Shown one piece after another: positions 36,117-46,747 of a stretch of DNA of 64,000 bases (the stretch's first letter is position 1; every line of letters begins with the position of its first letter). The notes below the pieces were generated by a model. It saw nothing but the letters and a program-made list of their open reading frames with translations, did not search any database and was not told the DNA's origin. Position numbers and translations under genes: made by a program. The DNA lies in assembly GCF_036017035.1 (NCBI RefSeq), contig NZ_JAYXHS010000004.1:526779-590778 (forward strand). Direction: 5' to 3'. The DNA is from Viridibacterium silvisoli. Lineage in GTDB: Bacteria > Pseudomonadota > Gammaproteobacteria > Burkholderiales > Rhodocyclaceae.

Positions 36117-36473
36117 TCCGCCGTCGATTACCTCACGCAAGCCTGCCGCACGCCGAAGCACGCACCTGCTGCTTCGGCCCTCTTCTGATTTCCCGCAGCT
36201 GCATTTCCCACACTTGCAAAGTCTTCCAGGGCAATTCCGCTTGCGGTAATTGCACAGCGCGGCGCGCGCCAGGCAACTCCCGCGAGCATGCCTTTTCGTC
36301 AGCGCCAACGGCGCTTCCAGACGGATTTCGTGCAGCGCCGGACGGCCATGGGCATGCGCCTTGCGGGTCACAGCATCACGGCAAAGCAGTGCTTTGCGAC
36401 CTGACTTCCTGCTGCGGCGAAGGGCCTCGTGCCTGAGCGCTGGCAGCAAGCGATTCCTGGAGGAGACATCATC
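36117..36473. other. GC-rich spacer with hairpins
   Basis: About 357 nt without a convincing gene. It contains the hairpin GCCGAAGCA / TGCTTCGGC at 36152-36178, perhaps the end of the microprotein transcript, and a smaller AGCGCC / GGCGCT hairpin near 36300-36315. A Cys-rich open frame covers it but lacks coding character. Confidence 0.5.
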
Positions 36474-36881
36474 ATGAAATGCAAAAGGCATTTTCTGATT
36501 CTGACGCTTGCCGCGGCCCCGATGCTCGGCAACGCGGAGGAATGGGTTACGACACAAGGTATTTCGTATCTGTGTGGCGGCGTGGGCGATGAAAGTCTGG
36601 CGCAGATGAAGAGCGCCGAAAGCTCAGCCGACGCACAGCTAGTGCTTACCGCGGGTAACGAACGCAGCTATCTCAACGACGTGAAGCTGACCGTGGCCAG
36701 CGCCGACAAGCAACATGCCGTGACCTGGCAGGCAGCAGGGCCGGTGTGTCTGCTGAAGCTCCCCCAAGGAAGCTCCACGGTCGACGCCAGCTATGGCGAT
36801 GAACGTCGCAGCCTGAAGCTGAACAAACCCGCGAAGAGCGGTGTGCGTCAGCCAACTGTCATCAACTTCAACACCAACTGA
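36474..36881 (+). CDS. Exported hypothetical protein, 135 residues
   Basis: I do not recognise a family. It has a signal peptide (MKCKRHFLILTLAAAPMLGNA), two Cys in the mature part (YLCGGVG and GPVCLLKLP), and a beta-rich look compatible with a small immunoglobulin-like or transthyretin-like fold (VKLTVASADKQHAVTWQAAGP). A strong GGAGGAG ribosome site precedes the ATG at 36474. It lies 46 nt before an OmpA-like lipoprotein gene, so both may share a transcript and an envelope role. Confidence 0.72.
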   Translation: MKCKRHFLILTLAAAPMLGNAEEWVTTQGISYLCGGVGDESLAQMKSAESSADAQLVLTAGNERSYLNDVKLTVASADKQHAVTWQAAGPVCLLKLPQGSSTVDASYGDERRSLKLNKPAKSGVRQPTVINFNTN

Positions 36882-36927
36882 CCTCAGTGTCAGACACATC
36901 CTTGCAACAAGAACAGAGGAACAGACC

Positions 36928-37590
36928 ATGAAGAATTCATCCATGAAGAGACAATCCGTTCTCATCGCACTTTCCGGCCTCATCGCATTGTCAGGCTGCG
37001 CTGAACTGAGCCCCACAGCCAAGGGCACCGGCATCGGCGCGGGCGTCGGCGCCGCCTCGGGGGCCATCATTGGCAAGACCACCGGCAGCGACAAGGTCGG
37101 TCGTGACGCGGCGATCGGCGCAGCGGTCGGGGCTCTCGGCGGCTATGTCTGGTCGTCACGCATGGAGGCGCAGAAGCGTTCGATGGAACAGGCTGCTGCC
37201 GGCACGGGCGTGAGCGTCAGCCAGACGGCTGACAACCAGCTCAAGCTCGATATTCCGAGCGACGTATCGTTCGATGTGGGCCGCGCTGATATCCGCAGCA
37301 ACTTCCGCCCCGTGCTCGACAAATTTGCGGGCACGCTCAAGAGCAATCCCGACACGCAGATCCGGGTGATCGGCCATACCGACAGCACGGGCTCGGATGC
37401 GGTGAACAATCCGCTCTCCGTGAATCGCGCAGAAAGCGTGCGTGAGTATCTCGGCGATCACGGTGTCGCGACGTCGCGCATCGGCATTGATGGTCGCGGT
37501 GAGCGCGAACCCATCGCCACCAACGACACGGAAGCCGGCCGCGCGAAGAATCGTCGCGTCGAGATTCTGGTTGGCGAGCCGGGCAACTGA
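36928..37590 (+). CDS. OmpA-family lipoprotein with glycine zipper (YiaD-like)
   Basis: A 220-residue outer-membrane lipoprotein. The lipobox is LSGC (Cys near residue 24), followed by a glycine-zipper region (GTGIGAGVGAASGAIIG, AAIGAAVGALGGYVW) and a C-terminal OmpA domain that binds peptidoglycan (VSFDVGRADIRSNF, VIGHTDSTGS, LSVNRAESVREYL, GRGEREPIATNDT, NRRVEI). It likely tethers the outer membrane to peptidoglycan. A strong terminator follows. Confidence 0.9.
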   Translation: MKNSSMKRQSVLIALSGLIALSGCAELSPTAKGTGIGAGVGAASGAIIGKTTGSDKVGRDAAIGAAVGALGGYVWSSRMEAQKRSMEQAAAGTGVSVSQTADNQLKLDIPSDVSFDVGRADIRSNFRPVLDKFAGTLKSNPDTQIRVIGHTDSTGSDAVNNPLSVNRAESVREYLGDHGVATSRIGIDGRGEREPIATNDTEAGRAKNRRVEILVGEPGN

Positions 37591-37632
37591 GGCCGGTAGC
37601 CGCGCCGGGCAGACCTGTCTGTAGCGGACCAT

Positions 37633-37667
37633 CGGGTGCAAGCAGAAATGCTTGCACCCGATTTTTC
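37633..37667 (+). terminator. Intrinsic terminator after the OmpA-like gene
   Basis: A perfect 12-bp stem CGGGTGCAAGCA / TGCTTGCACCCG with a GAAA tetraloop is followed by ATTTTT. It lies 42 nt after the stop. Confidence 0.9.
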
Positions 37668-37767
37668 TGGCGCCTGCGCCACCCCATCCACTTTGGGAGC
37701 TGACGGCATTACCCGCATCCGGGTCAGTGGCGTAGCATGCGGCCTTGCTCGCCAATCGGTCCGCACC

Positions 37768-39528
37768 ATGCCTCGATCAACGCCCGCTCCTCACTCTCTG
37801 ACCTCCAGGTCCATCCTGCTTTCGCTGCTACGGCCTTACCGCATGCGCATGGTCTTGGCGGGTATCGCTCTGGTGGTCGCGGCGGGCGCCATGCTTGGCG
37901 TGGGGCAAGGCTTGCGCGCAGTCATCGACCGCGGCTTCGCAGCAGGCGATCCGGCCTGGCTCGACCGCGCCCTGCTCGCCATGTTCGGCGTCATCGCCTT
38001 GCTGGCGGCGGCCACATGGATGCGTTTCTACAACGTGTCATGGCTCGGCGAGCGCGTCACGGCAGACTTGCGACGCCGCGTGTTCGATCATCTGCTGAGC
38101 CTGCCGCCATCGTGGTTCGAATCGGGCCGCACAGGTGACGTCATTTCGCGCCTCACGTCCGACACCACGCAAATCGAAAGCGTCATCGGGTCTTCCGTGT
38201 CGATCGCATTGCGCAACCTGTTGCTGCTCATCGGCGGTCTTGCCATGTTGCTGGCGACGAGCTGGAAACTCACGCTGATGGTGCTGGCAGGCGTGCCGCT
38301 GGTGGTGACACCCATCGTGTTCTTCGGCCGCCGCGTGAAGAAGCTCGCGCGCGAGAGCCAGGACCGCGTGGCCGACCTGGGTGCGCATATCGACGAGAGC
38401 ATCCACGAGATACGCATCGTCCAGGCCTACGGACACGAAGCCGATGACAGGCGCCAGTTCGGCGCTCGCGTCGAACAGGGCTTCGCCACCTCGGTACGCC
38501 GCATCCAGGTGCGCTCGGCACTCATCGTTGCGGTGCTGGTGCTGGTGTTCGGCGCGATCTCGTTCATCCTGTGGGTCGGCGGTCATGATGTGCTGGCCGG
38601 GCGTCTGTCTGCCGGCAATCTGTCAGCCTTCGTGTTCTATGCCGTCATCGTGGCAGGCTCTGTCGGCGCCTTGTCCGAAGTGTGGGGAGAGCTGCAGCGG
38701 GCGGCGGGTGCGACGGAACGGCTGGCGGAAATTCTCGCCACGAAACCGGAGATCAACGTTCCTGCGAATCCCCTGCCCTTGCCCTTACCTCCTCGCGGTG
38801 AGGTCAGCTTCGAGGCCGTCAATTTCCATTACCCGACGCGACCCGATACACCGGCACTCGCCGACCTGAGCCTGACAGTGCGACCAGGCGAGACCGTGGC
38901 GCTCGTCGGCCCCTCTGGCGCTGGCAAGACCACGGTCTTCCAGCTGCTGCTGCGCTTCTACGACCCGGCAGGCGGCAGCGTGAAAATCGATGGTGTCGAG
39001 CTGCGCGATGCCCACCCCGATGCCGTGCGCCAGCGCCTCGCACTCGTGCCGCAGGAGCCGGTCATCTTCGCCATGAGCGTGCTGGAGAACGTGCGCTACG
39101 GCAGGCCGGACGCCAGCAGCGAGGCCGTGCACGCTGCCTGCGTTGCTGCGTTCGCAGATGAGTTCATCCGGGCGCTGCCGCAAGGTTATGAAACGGATCT
39201 CGGGGAGCGCGGCGTGCGCCTCTCAGGCGGGCAACGACAACGCATTGCGATTGCCCGCGCCATCCTCGCCGATCGGCCCATCCTGCTGCTGGATGAAGCC
39301 ACCTCCTCGCTCGACGCCGAGAGCGAGCGTGTCGTGCAGGCTGCGCTCGAGCATCTCATGCAAGGCCGTACGACGCTGGTCATCGCCCACCGTCTCGCCA
39401 CGGTGCAACGCGCCGACCGCATCGTTGTGCTCGAGCATGGCCGCATCATCGAGACGGGCACACATACCGAGCTGGTCGCGGCCGATGGTCTGTACGCGCA
39501 TCTGGCGCGACTGCAGCTGACGGCCTGA
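37768..39528 (+). CDS. Exporter-type ABC transporter, fused permease and ATPase (MsbA-like)
   Basis: A 586-residue half-transporter. The first ~330 residues form six membrane helices with the exporter coupling pattern (SGRTGDVISRLTSDTTQIE). The ATPase follows, with Walker A GPSGAGKTT, signature LSGGQRQRIAIARAIL, Walker B ILLLDEATSSLD and H-loop VIAHRLATV. It should act as a homodimer flipping a lipid or drug-like substrate. The start at 37768 is the first sensible ATG. The second exporter at 40943 is a distinct paralogue. Confidence 0.88.
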   Translation: MPRSTPAPHSLTSRSILLSLLRPYRMRMVLAGIALVVAAGAMLGVGQGLRAVIDRGFAAGDPAWLDRALLAMFGVIALLAAATWMRFYNVSWLGERVTADLRRRVFDHLLSLPPSWFESGRTGDVISRLTSDTTQIESVIGSSVSIALRNLLLLIGGLAMLLATSWKLTLMVLAGVPLVVTPIVFFGRRVKKLARESQDRVADLGAHIDESIHEIRIVQAYGHEADDRRQFGARVEQGFATSVRRIQVRSALIVAVLVLVFGAISFILWVGGHDVLAGRLSAGNLSAFVFYAVIVAGSVGALSEVWGELQRAAGATERLAEILATKPEINVPANPLPLPLPPRGEVSFEAVNFHYPTRPDTPALADLSLTVRPGETVALVGPSGAGKTTVFQLLLRFYDPAGGSVKIDGVELRDAHPDAVRQRLALVPQEPVIFAMSVLENVRYGRPDASSEAVHAACVAAFADEFIRALPQGYETDLGERGVRLSGGQRQRIAIARAILADRPILLLDEATSSLDAESERVVQAALEHLMQGRTTLVIAHRLATVQRADRIVVLEHGRIIETGTHTELVAADGLYAHLARLQLTA

Positions 39529-39549
39529 GCGGACAGATCAAAGCGCTGC

Positions 39550-39966
39550 CTACGAGAACTTGTTCGCGGCCTTCATCGCCAGGAAGCCAGCGAACCCCGA
39601 AGCACAAGTGCCATACACCATATCGACAATGCATACCTTGACGCTCCAGTCGCGCAAGGTTGCCAGGTTGGACAGGTCATACACACCGTAGGCAACCAGC
39701 CCGACGACGGCACTACGCAACACCGCTTCGCCCAGCGTCGATGGCCTGATATGCAAGGCAAGGAACACCAGCCCGAGCGGATAGCACAGGTAGAACAACG
39801 CGGCAGGCAGCCACTTCGGCGTGTCGAGCAACAAGGGGCCGATCTCCTGTTTGTACATGTCGAGCCCCAGCCAGCCCAGCCACACGGCATCGAGGGCAGC
39901 CATCACCAGCAACACGACGCCGTAGGCCACGAAGAACGCTTTAGGGGTGAGACGGCTGGATGACAT
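39550..39966 (-). CDS. DUF2177-family membrane protein
   Basis: A 138-residue protein with about four membrane helices. FFVAYGVVLLVMAALDAVWLGWLG at the N terminus and the later GLVAYGVYDLSNLATLRDW are typical of the DUF2177 family. A GAGGT ribosome site lies before the ATG at 39966. Function is unknown. It converges on the ABC exporter gene with 21 nt between stops. Confidence 0.8.
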   Translation of the reverse strand: MSSSRLTPKAFFVAYGVVLLVMAALDAVWLGWLGLDMYKQEIGPLLLDTPKWLPAALFYLCYPLGLVFLALHIRPSTLGEAVLRSAVVGLVAYGVYDLSNLATLRDWSVKVCIVDMVYGTCASGFAGFLAMKAANKFS

Positions 39967-40312
39967 CGCATGACCTCGGAAAATCGGCGGCACAAGCGCC
40001 GCGAGCATTGATGACTACGCAGCGAAACGTCGGCGCGGATGCAGGCGCCCCTGCCGCTACGACCAGAGTCACTTGTGCCACACCCTCTTCGCCCCGTCTG
40101 CCCTGAAGAAACAAGCCTTTTCAATCAATCACTAAATCACAGTTAAACGTTTACCCCAATTTTCCTTGCAAGCCGCTTTTCCCACAATCCGTCGCGACGC
40201 TTCTGGCCGGTGCTACTAAACCCGCCAGGGATCTGGACTCACCCACCAGGCAAAGGAGAGCGTCGCTTTCGCGGGGCAGTCGCCCGCTTTCGCACCTACA
40301 AGGAAATCAAGA
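39967..40312. other. Divergent intergenic region
   Basis: About 346 nt between a reverse membrane protein and a forward secreted protein. The stretch around 40110-40170 is AT-rich (AATCACTAAATCACAGTTAAAC) and is the likeliest promoter zone. No gene or long palindrome is supported. Confidence 0.45.
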
Positions 40313-40915
40313 ATGAACAAGACACTCACCCACACCGCTTGCGCACTCCTGCTGGCAAGCTTCGGCCTCGCTGCACAGGCATCTACCAACGCCCAGAACA
40401 CCGACATCCGCAATGGTGGTTCGATCAACACCGGCCCCGACGCCACGGCTGATTCGCCGATCTTCACGGTCGTGAACCAGGAATCCAGCCGTGCCGAACT
40501 CCGCTTTGCCACTTTCACAAGCGGCTCGCATTCGCTGGAAGGCACGGTCAAGCTCATCAAGCTTTCCGGTGGCAAGACCAGCCTCGCGCAGACTTTCTCG
40601 GAAACCGGCGGCAACCCGATCAGCCAACTGGCGATTGACGAGAGCGGCTACTTCTACGAGGTTCAACGCAGCACGGGCGACTCCAGCAGCGAGCGTAGCT
40701 GCGGCCTGCCTAAGCTCGCGGTCGGCAGCACGGCAAAGATCAAGCTGGTCTATGACGTCAGCAAGGGCACCAGCACCTCGTACGTGAATGGCAGCAAGTG
40801 CAAGACCATCACCAAGTCTGGCTGGACCAAGCTCTACACCAAGATCGGCGCCTACCAGACGGCCAGCGGCTCCGGCACGGTGAGCGTGCAGTGGACCAAC
40901 TTCACCGTCAAATAA
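40313..40915 (+). CDS. Secreted beta-rich protein, possibly polysaccharide-lyase-like
   Basis: A 200-residue exported protein with signal MNKTLTHTACALLLASFGLA ending near AQA. The mature part is Ser/Thr/Gly-rich with alternating strands. The segment KIKLVYDVSKGTSTSYVNG and the end YTKIGAYQTASGSGTVSVQW resemble the last strands of jelly-roll alginate or glucuronan lyases. I cannot see a complete active site, so a lyase or carbohydrate-binding role is only a suggestion. It appears to be a single-gene unit. Confidence 0.65.
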   Translation: MNKTLTHTACALLLASFGLAAQASTNAQNTDIRNGGSINTGPDATADSPIFTVVNQESSRAELRFATFTSGSHSLEGTVKLIKLSGGKTSLAQTFSETGGNPISQLAIDESGYFYEVQRSTGDSSSERSCGLPKLAVGSTAKIKLVYDVSKGTSTSYVNGSKCKTITKSGWTKLYTKIGAYQTASGSGTVSVQWTNFTVK

Positions 40916-40942
40916 CGCGCACCCGCCACACGACGGCCAGCC

Positions 40943-42808
<1,866 letters not shown>

Positions 42809-42953
42809 AAATGTGCCTCACGACGGTTCGGGAACCTCATATTGTCGCCCAGTCTGGCCGCCCGGCGTAGCCGCTTCATGACACAATCCGGCGCCAGCGA
42901 AAACCTCGCCACGCTTCTTGCGTGCAATTTCCACGCTCAATCGGCCCGATATC

Positions 42954-43424
42954 GTGTCCAAGTCCAACTCCCGTGCCTTGCTCCTTTTTGCGCGCAGGGC
43001 TCGCCAGCGCAGCAGCCTTGCCTGCCTGATATCCGTATCAGCGCTCCTCGCGCCAACCCTGAGTCACGCACAGGCCCCGGTGGTCGCCTGCCATTACACG
43101 TACGGCGGCCAGACCAAGGTGCTGGAAGCGCGGCCGATGAAATCGCCGTACGCCGTGCCGCGAATACAGATCGGCTCGTACTTCCAGTTACGCGCGGTTT
43201 GGCATGCAGAGCCTGCCGCGAGCGCGTCCGTGAATATCTACACCTATGCCGATGCCAACGATGGCCCGGTCATCATTCATCAGGCCAGCTACCCGCTGCC
43301 ATTGCCCAGGAATGGCCCCTTCGGCTTCACCGGCCTGCAGCGCGTGTATGAACCGATGCGCGATGGCGAGTTGATCTACTGGTGCGAACTGCGCACTGCA
43401 GACAGCAGGAAACCACGAAAATGA
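42954..43424 (+). CDS. Hypothetical exported protein upstream of a CapA-like gene
   Basis: A protein of about 156 residues that I do not recognise. It has a basic N terminus (SKSNSRALLLFARRARQR), a hydrophobic signal segment and a likely cleavage site at SHAQA, then a mature part with two Cys (VACHYTYGG and IYWCELRT) and a beta-rich character. The GTG at 42954 is my choice; a TTG 12 codons earlier is possible. Its stop overlaps the next start (ATGA), so the two are coupled and probably act in the same envelope compartment. Confidence 0.65.
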   Translation: MSKSNSRALLLFARRARQRSSLACLISVSALLAPTLSHAQAPVVACHYTYGGQTKVLEARPMKSPYAVPRIQIGSYFQLRAVWHAEPAASASVNIYTYADANDGPVIIHQASYPLPLPRNGPFGFTGLQRVYEPMRDGELIYWCELRTADSRKPRK

Positions 43425-44401
43425 ACATCAGACTCTCGGCGCTGGCGGGCTGCATGCTTTGCCTGCTGCTTTCGGCAACAGGTTCTGCGCAGGCTGAAAC
43501 CGTGAAGCTTTCTTTCGTCGGCGACCTCATGCTCGACGACGGCCCGGGCAAGGTCATTGCCAGCGGGCGTGACCCCCTGGTCAACTTCGCCGATCTGCTG
43601 AAGCAGGCCGACTATTCCATTGGCAATCTCGAATGTCCCGTGGCGACCACCGGTACGGCGATGGCGAGCAAGATCTTCACCTTCCGTGCCAAGCCACAGA
43701 CGCTGCAAGTGCTCAAGGGGCGCTTCCAGGGCCTTTCCGTCGCCAACAACCATTCCGGCGACTATGGCAAGAAGGCCTTCCTCGAAACGCTGCAGCATCT
43801 CAAGGCCAACGGCTTCGAGTATTTCGGCGGCGGCCGCAATCTTGCCGAAGCCCATGCGCCGCTGTGGATCGAGCGCAAGGGCCTGAAAATTGCCGTGCTG
43901 GGCTATGACGAGTACAAGCCGCGCAGCTTCGAAGCGGGCCCGGACTGGCCCGGCATCGCATGGAGCGAAGACGGCCAGGTCATCGCCGACATTCGCGCCG
44001 CACGCGCCGCAGGCGCTGACCTCGTCATCCCGATGATGCATTGGGGCTGGGAACGCGAACCCAACCCGAGCGAGCGCCAACGCCAGCTCGCACGTACCAT
44101 GATCGATGCAGGCGCCGACATGGTGGTCGGCGGTCACCCGCACATCACCCAGGGCGCCGAGTATTACAACGGCAAGCTGATCGTCTACAGCCTCGGCAAC
44201 TTCGTGTTCGACAGCTTCACGACGCCCGCCACACGCACCGGCTGGCTGCTGCGCCTGACCCTGGACAAGCGCGGCGTGGTGGCCTGGGACACCGTCGGCG
44301 CCTTCATGGATGAAGAAGGCGTGCCGCAGCGCATGCCGGGTACGTCAACCCCCTGCGGCAGCCTCGGCGAAACCACGGTGCGCTACTGCGTCAACGAATA
44401 G
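43421..44401 (+). CDS. CapA-family exported metallophosphoesterase-like protein
   Basis: A 326-residue protein related to PgsA/CapA of poly-gamma-glutamate synthesis. It has a signal peptide (MNIRLSALAGCMLCLLLSAT) and family motifs FVGDLMLDDGPG, SIGNLECPVA, VANNHSGDYGK, PMMHWGWE and VGGHPHITQGAEYYNGK. These are the putative metal-binding sites of the calcineurin-like fold. No CapB/CapC genes are near, so a general capsule or cell-wall role is uncertain. The start overlaps the previous stop. Confidence 0.87.
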   Translation: MNIRLSALAGCMLCLLLSATGSAQAETVKLSFVGDLMLDDGPGKVIASGRDPLVNFADLLKQADYSIGNLECPVATTGTAMASKIFTFRAKPQTLQVLKGRFQGLSVANNHSGDYGKKAFLETLQHLKANGFEYFGGGRNLAEAHAPLWIERKGLKIAVLGYDEYKPRSFEAGPDWPGIAWSEDGQVIADIRAARAAGADLVIPMMHWGWEREPNPSERQRQLARTMIDAGADMVVGGHPHITQGAEYYNGKLIVYSLGNFVFDSFTTPATRTGWLLRLTLDKRGVVAWDTVGAFMDEEGVPQRMPGTSTPCGSLGETTVRYCVNE

Positions 44402-44437
44402 CAGCGCGCGCAGCGCCTGGAATAACACCGGCAAGGC

Positions 44438-45316
44438 TCACTGGGGTTTGAAAGCCAGCGGGAAGCCGCCGTGCTTGAACGCCATCGTCAAATCGAAAAA
44501 ATCGCGCCGCTGACGTGCGGAAAACGTAGCGTAGATGCGCTTGGCCGCCTCCCTGCATGCAGCCGGAATGGGCTGGTCGTGTGCGCTGCGGATGACAAGC
44601 AGGAAGGGCACGAGGAAAGTGCGTTTGATACTGACTGTCGGCCCCAGAACGCTGGACGCCTTCGTCATCTCTTCCAGGCTGAAGGCCGCGCGTACCGAGT
44701 TGTAGAAATCCTGCGTGAAGATCTCCGGCTGTATCGCCTTGCGATCGTTGGCCAGCGCCGCCTGCCCTGCCTGGCGCTTCATGCGGCCGAAGTCGGCGAT
44801 ATAGAGACCGCCACCGGGCTTGAGCACGCGTGCGGTTTCGCGCATCACGGCGTCCAGCGTCGCAATGTCCGGCAGATGGTGCAAGGTAATCGTCGAAACG
44901 ACTGCGTCCACCGAGCCATCGCCCCATTCGCGCAGATCGTCGATGCTTGCCTTGCGCAATTCGACATTGCTCACTTTGCAGCGGATCAGGGTCTCGCGTG
45001 CCAGCGCCAGCATGCTGTCCGACGCGTCGACGCCGATGAAGTGCGCATCGGGATTCAGCTGCGCGATCAACGCCAGCTGGTTCGCCGGACCACAACCCAG
45101 ATCCAGCACGCGCGCACCGGGCGCGATCACCGCGCTCGCCTGAATGGCATGGTAGAGATAAGTGTGAGCGAGGATGCCGTCTTCGCGGCCAGCCTTCATG
45201 AACGCTTCGGTATTGGCATCGTCGTCCATGACCATCTCGGGCTCTGGAACGCGCACCTGCTGCTGGCGCGATACGAAGTCCAGCAAGAGATTCATGAACA
45301 AAGCGGGACTGGGCAT
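44438..45316 (-). CDS. Class I SAM-dependent methyltransferase
   Basis: A 292-residue cytoplasmic methyltransferase. Motif I is VLDLGCGPANQLALIA, then FIGVDASDSML, and the post-motif STITLHHLPD and VLKPGGGLYIADFGR resemble UbiE/Methyltransf_11-type enzymes. The substrate is unknown. It lies alone on the reverse strand and is convergent with the CapA-like gene. Confidence 0.82.
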   Translation of the reverse strand: MPSPALFMNLLLDFVSRQQQVRVPEPEMVMDDDANTEAFMKAGREDGILAHTYLYHAIQASAVIAPGARVLDLGCGPANQLALIAQLNPDAHFIGVDASDSMLALARETLIRCKVSNVELRKASIDDLREWGDGSVDAVVSTITLHHLPDIATLDAVMRETARVLKPGGGLYIADFGRMKRQAGQAALANDRKAIQPEIFTQDFYNSVRAAFSLEEMTKASSVLGPTVSIKRTFLVPFLLVIRSAHDQPIPAACREAAKRIYATFSARQRRDFFDLTMAFKHGGFPLAFKPQ

Positions 45317-45424
45317 GGCATTTCACACGTAAGTTGGCAGGCCGCCAATTATGAACGAAACACCGCAAGCGTCAGTCAGCGAGCGATAATGCGCGCTTTC
45401 TCTGAACACGCAGGAAACATCAGT

Positions 45425-45688
45425 ATGAGCACCCTGAACAGCTTCGGCCTGCAAAAGGCGATGCAGAAGAAGATCAAAGGCCAGATCGAGGCCGCTCCCA
45501 TGCGCGGCAAGTCAGAAACCGTCGACAAGCGCGAGCAACGCAAACGCGATCAGGAACAGGGGCTGATTCCCTTTGCGTGCAAGTTGCCTTCGGCGCTTGT
45601 CGAACAAGTGCGCGAGCAGGCCGCGGCGCATGAGGGTGGCATCAACGGGCTGGTTGCGGAGTTGTTGGCGAAGGCTTTGACAAAGTAA
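45425..45688 (+). CDS. Small basic hypothetical protein, 87 residues
   Basis: A small highly charged protein (MSTLNSFGLQKAMQKKIKGQ...), with a Lys/Arg/Glu-rich first half and a second half LPSALVEQVREQAAAHEGGINGLVAELLAKAL that could be a ribbon-helix-helix-like or helical domain. An AGGAAA site precedes the ATG. Function unknown. A near-perfect 12-bp hairpin follows at 45731-45760. Confidence 0.65.
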   Translation: MSTLNSFGLQKAMQKKIKGQIEAAPMRGKSETVDKREQRKRDQEQGLIPFACKLPSALVEQVREQAAAHEGGINGLVAELLAKALTK

Positions 45689-45730
45689 CTGCAGAAATTT
45701 TTCGCTGTCGAGGCATTGGCCCTGACTATT

Positions 45731-45760
45731 GCAGTCCCCTCCGCCCCGGGAGGGAACTGC
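45731..45760. terminator. Hairpin between convergent genes
   Basis: GCAGTCCCCTCC pairs with GGAGGGAACTGC with one mismatch and a 6-nt loop. It sits between the convergent 87-residue gene and arfB. No T-run follows. The CCCTCC/GGAGGG core resembles the family B repeats of hrpA. Confidence 0.45.
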
Positions 45761-45801
45761 CAGGTTCGAGCCGTAGCGCGTTACATCTGCAGCACACCCC
45801 G

Positions 45802-46212
45802 CTACGAGTCCGAAACCTTCCCCCGCAACGCCTTCACCTGCCCGCGCAGATTCTTGCCTTCCAGCCGCTTGCGCTGCGAGCTGCGTGTCGGCTTCGTCGG
45901 CGTGCGCACCCGCGGCGGCCTGGCGACGCTCTCTACGAGTTCATGCAAGCGCGCGATCGCATCAAGACGATTCGCTTCCTGACTACGCGATTGCTGCGCC
46001 TTTATGACGACGACGCCATCCTCGGTGATGCGCTGATCGCGCAGCGCGAGCAGCCGTTCCTTGTGCGCGTCGGATAGAGAAGAGGCGCGGATGTCGAAGC
46101 GCAAGTGAATCGCGCTCGATACCTTGTTGACGTTCTGCCCGCCCGCCCCCTGCGCACGTATCGCCGTAAATTCGATTTCGCTGGCGGGTATCTCGACAGG
46201 TTTTGGCAGCAC
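45802..46212 (-). CDS. arfB: Ribosome rescue peptidyl-tRNA hydrolase ArfB
   Basis: A 136-residue release-factor-like protein that frees stalled ribosomes. The catalytic GGQ is in AQGAGGQNVNKVSSAI, and the C terminus is a long basic tail (RTPTKPTRSSQRKRLEGKNL) that enters the empty mRNA channel. The GTG at 46212 with AGGA upstream gives the family-like N terminus; the longer frame upstream overlaps the yaiI coding region and is rejected. Length is usual for ArfB/YaeJ. Confidence 0.92.
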   Translation of the reverse strand: MLPKPVEIPASEIEFTAIRAQGAGGQNVNKVSSAIHLRFDIRASSLSDAHKERLLALRDQRITEDGVVVIKAQQSRSQEANRLDAIARLHELVESVARPPRVRTPTKPTRSSQRKRLEGKNLRGQVKALRGKVSDS

Positions 46213-46216
46213 GGGA

Positions 46217-46675
46217 TCAATCCTGCGGCGATTTGACCGCAACCAGCAATCGATCGAGCTGGTTGGCGAAGGCCTGCTTGTCGGCCTGGCTGAAAGCGGC
46301 CGGCCCACCGGTCTGCACGCCGCTGCTGCGCAGACCCTCCATGAAGTCACGCATCGACAGGCTCTCGCGGATATTGGCGGCCGAATACAGCTCGCCACGC
46401 GGATTGATGGCTTTGGCGCCCTTGTCGATCACCGCCGCAGCGAGCGGTATGTCGGCTGTGATCACGAGATCGCCTGCGACCACCTGCTCGACGATGTAGC
46501 CATCGGCCACATCGAAGCCCGACGGCACCTGTACGGCACGGATGAAGCGCGAAGCCGGCACACGCAGCATCTGGTTGGCTACCAGCGTGGTCTGCAACTG
46601 CTTGCGCTCGGCCGCGCGGAAGATGATTTCCTTGATGGCGACGGGGCTGGCGTCAGCATCTACCCAGATACGCAT
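46217..46675 (-). CDS. yaiI: YaiI/YqxD family protein (UPF0178)
   Basis: A 152-residue protein of the UPF0178 family, PIN-like fold. MRIWVDADASPVAIKEIIFR and GDLVITADIPLAAAVIDKGA carry the conserved acidic residues, and NPRGELYSAANI is characteristic. The biochemical role is not settled. It lies 4 nt before arfB on the same strand, probably co-transcribed. Confidence 0.9.
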   Translation of the reverse strand: MRIWVDADASPVAIKEIIFRAAERKQLQTTLVANQMLRVPASRFIRAVQVPSGFDVADGYIVEQVVAGDLVITADIPLAAAVIDKGAKAINPRGELYSAANIRESLSMRDFMEGLRSSGVQTGGPAAFSQADKQAFANQLDRLLVAVKSPQD

Positions 46676-46747
46676 AAAACTCCCTGAATCAGCGCGCACA
46701 CGCTGCGCGCGTCACCGCATGATGCCGCAAGAGCGTGCCGCGTGCGA

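Noticed and set aside
36113..36436. 107-residue forward open frame in the 36.1-36.5 kb spacer
   Set aside because: Cys/His/Arg-rich translation without signal, motif or ribosome site, overlapping a hairpin; no sign of coding.
45755..45785. GGTTCGAG stretch suggestive of a tRNA T-arm
   Set aside because: No acceptor or anticodon stems can be formed around it.
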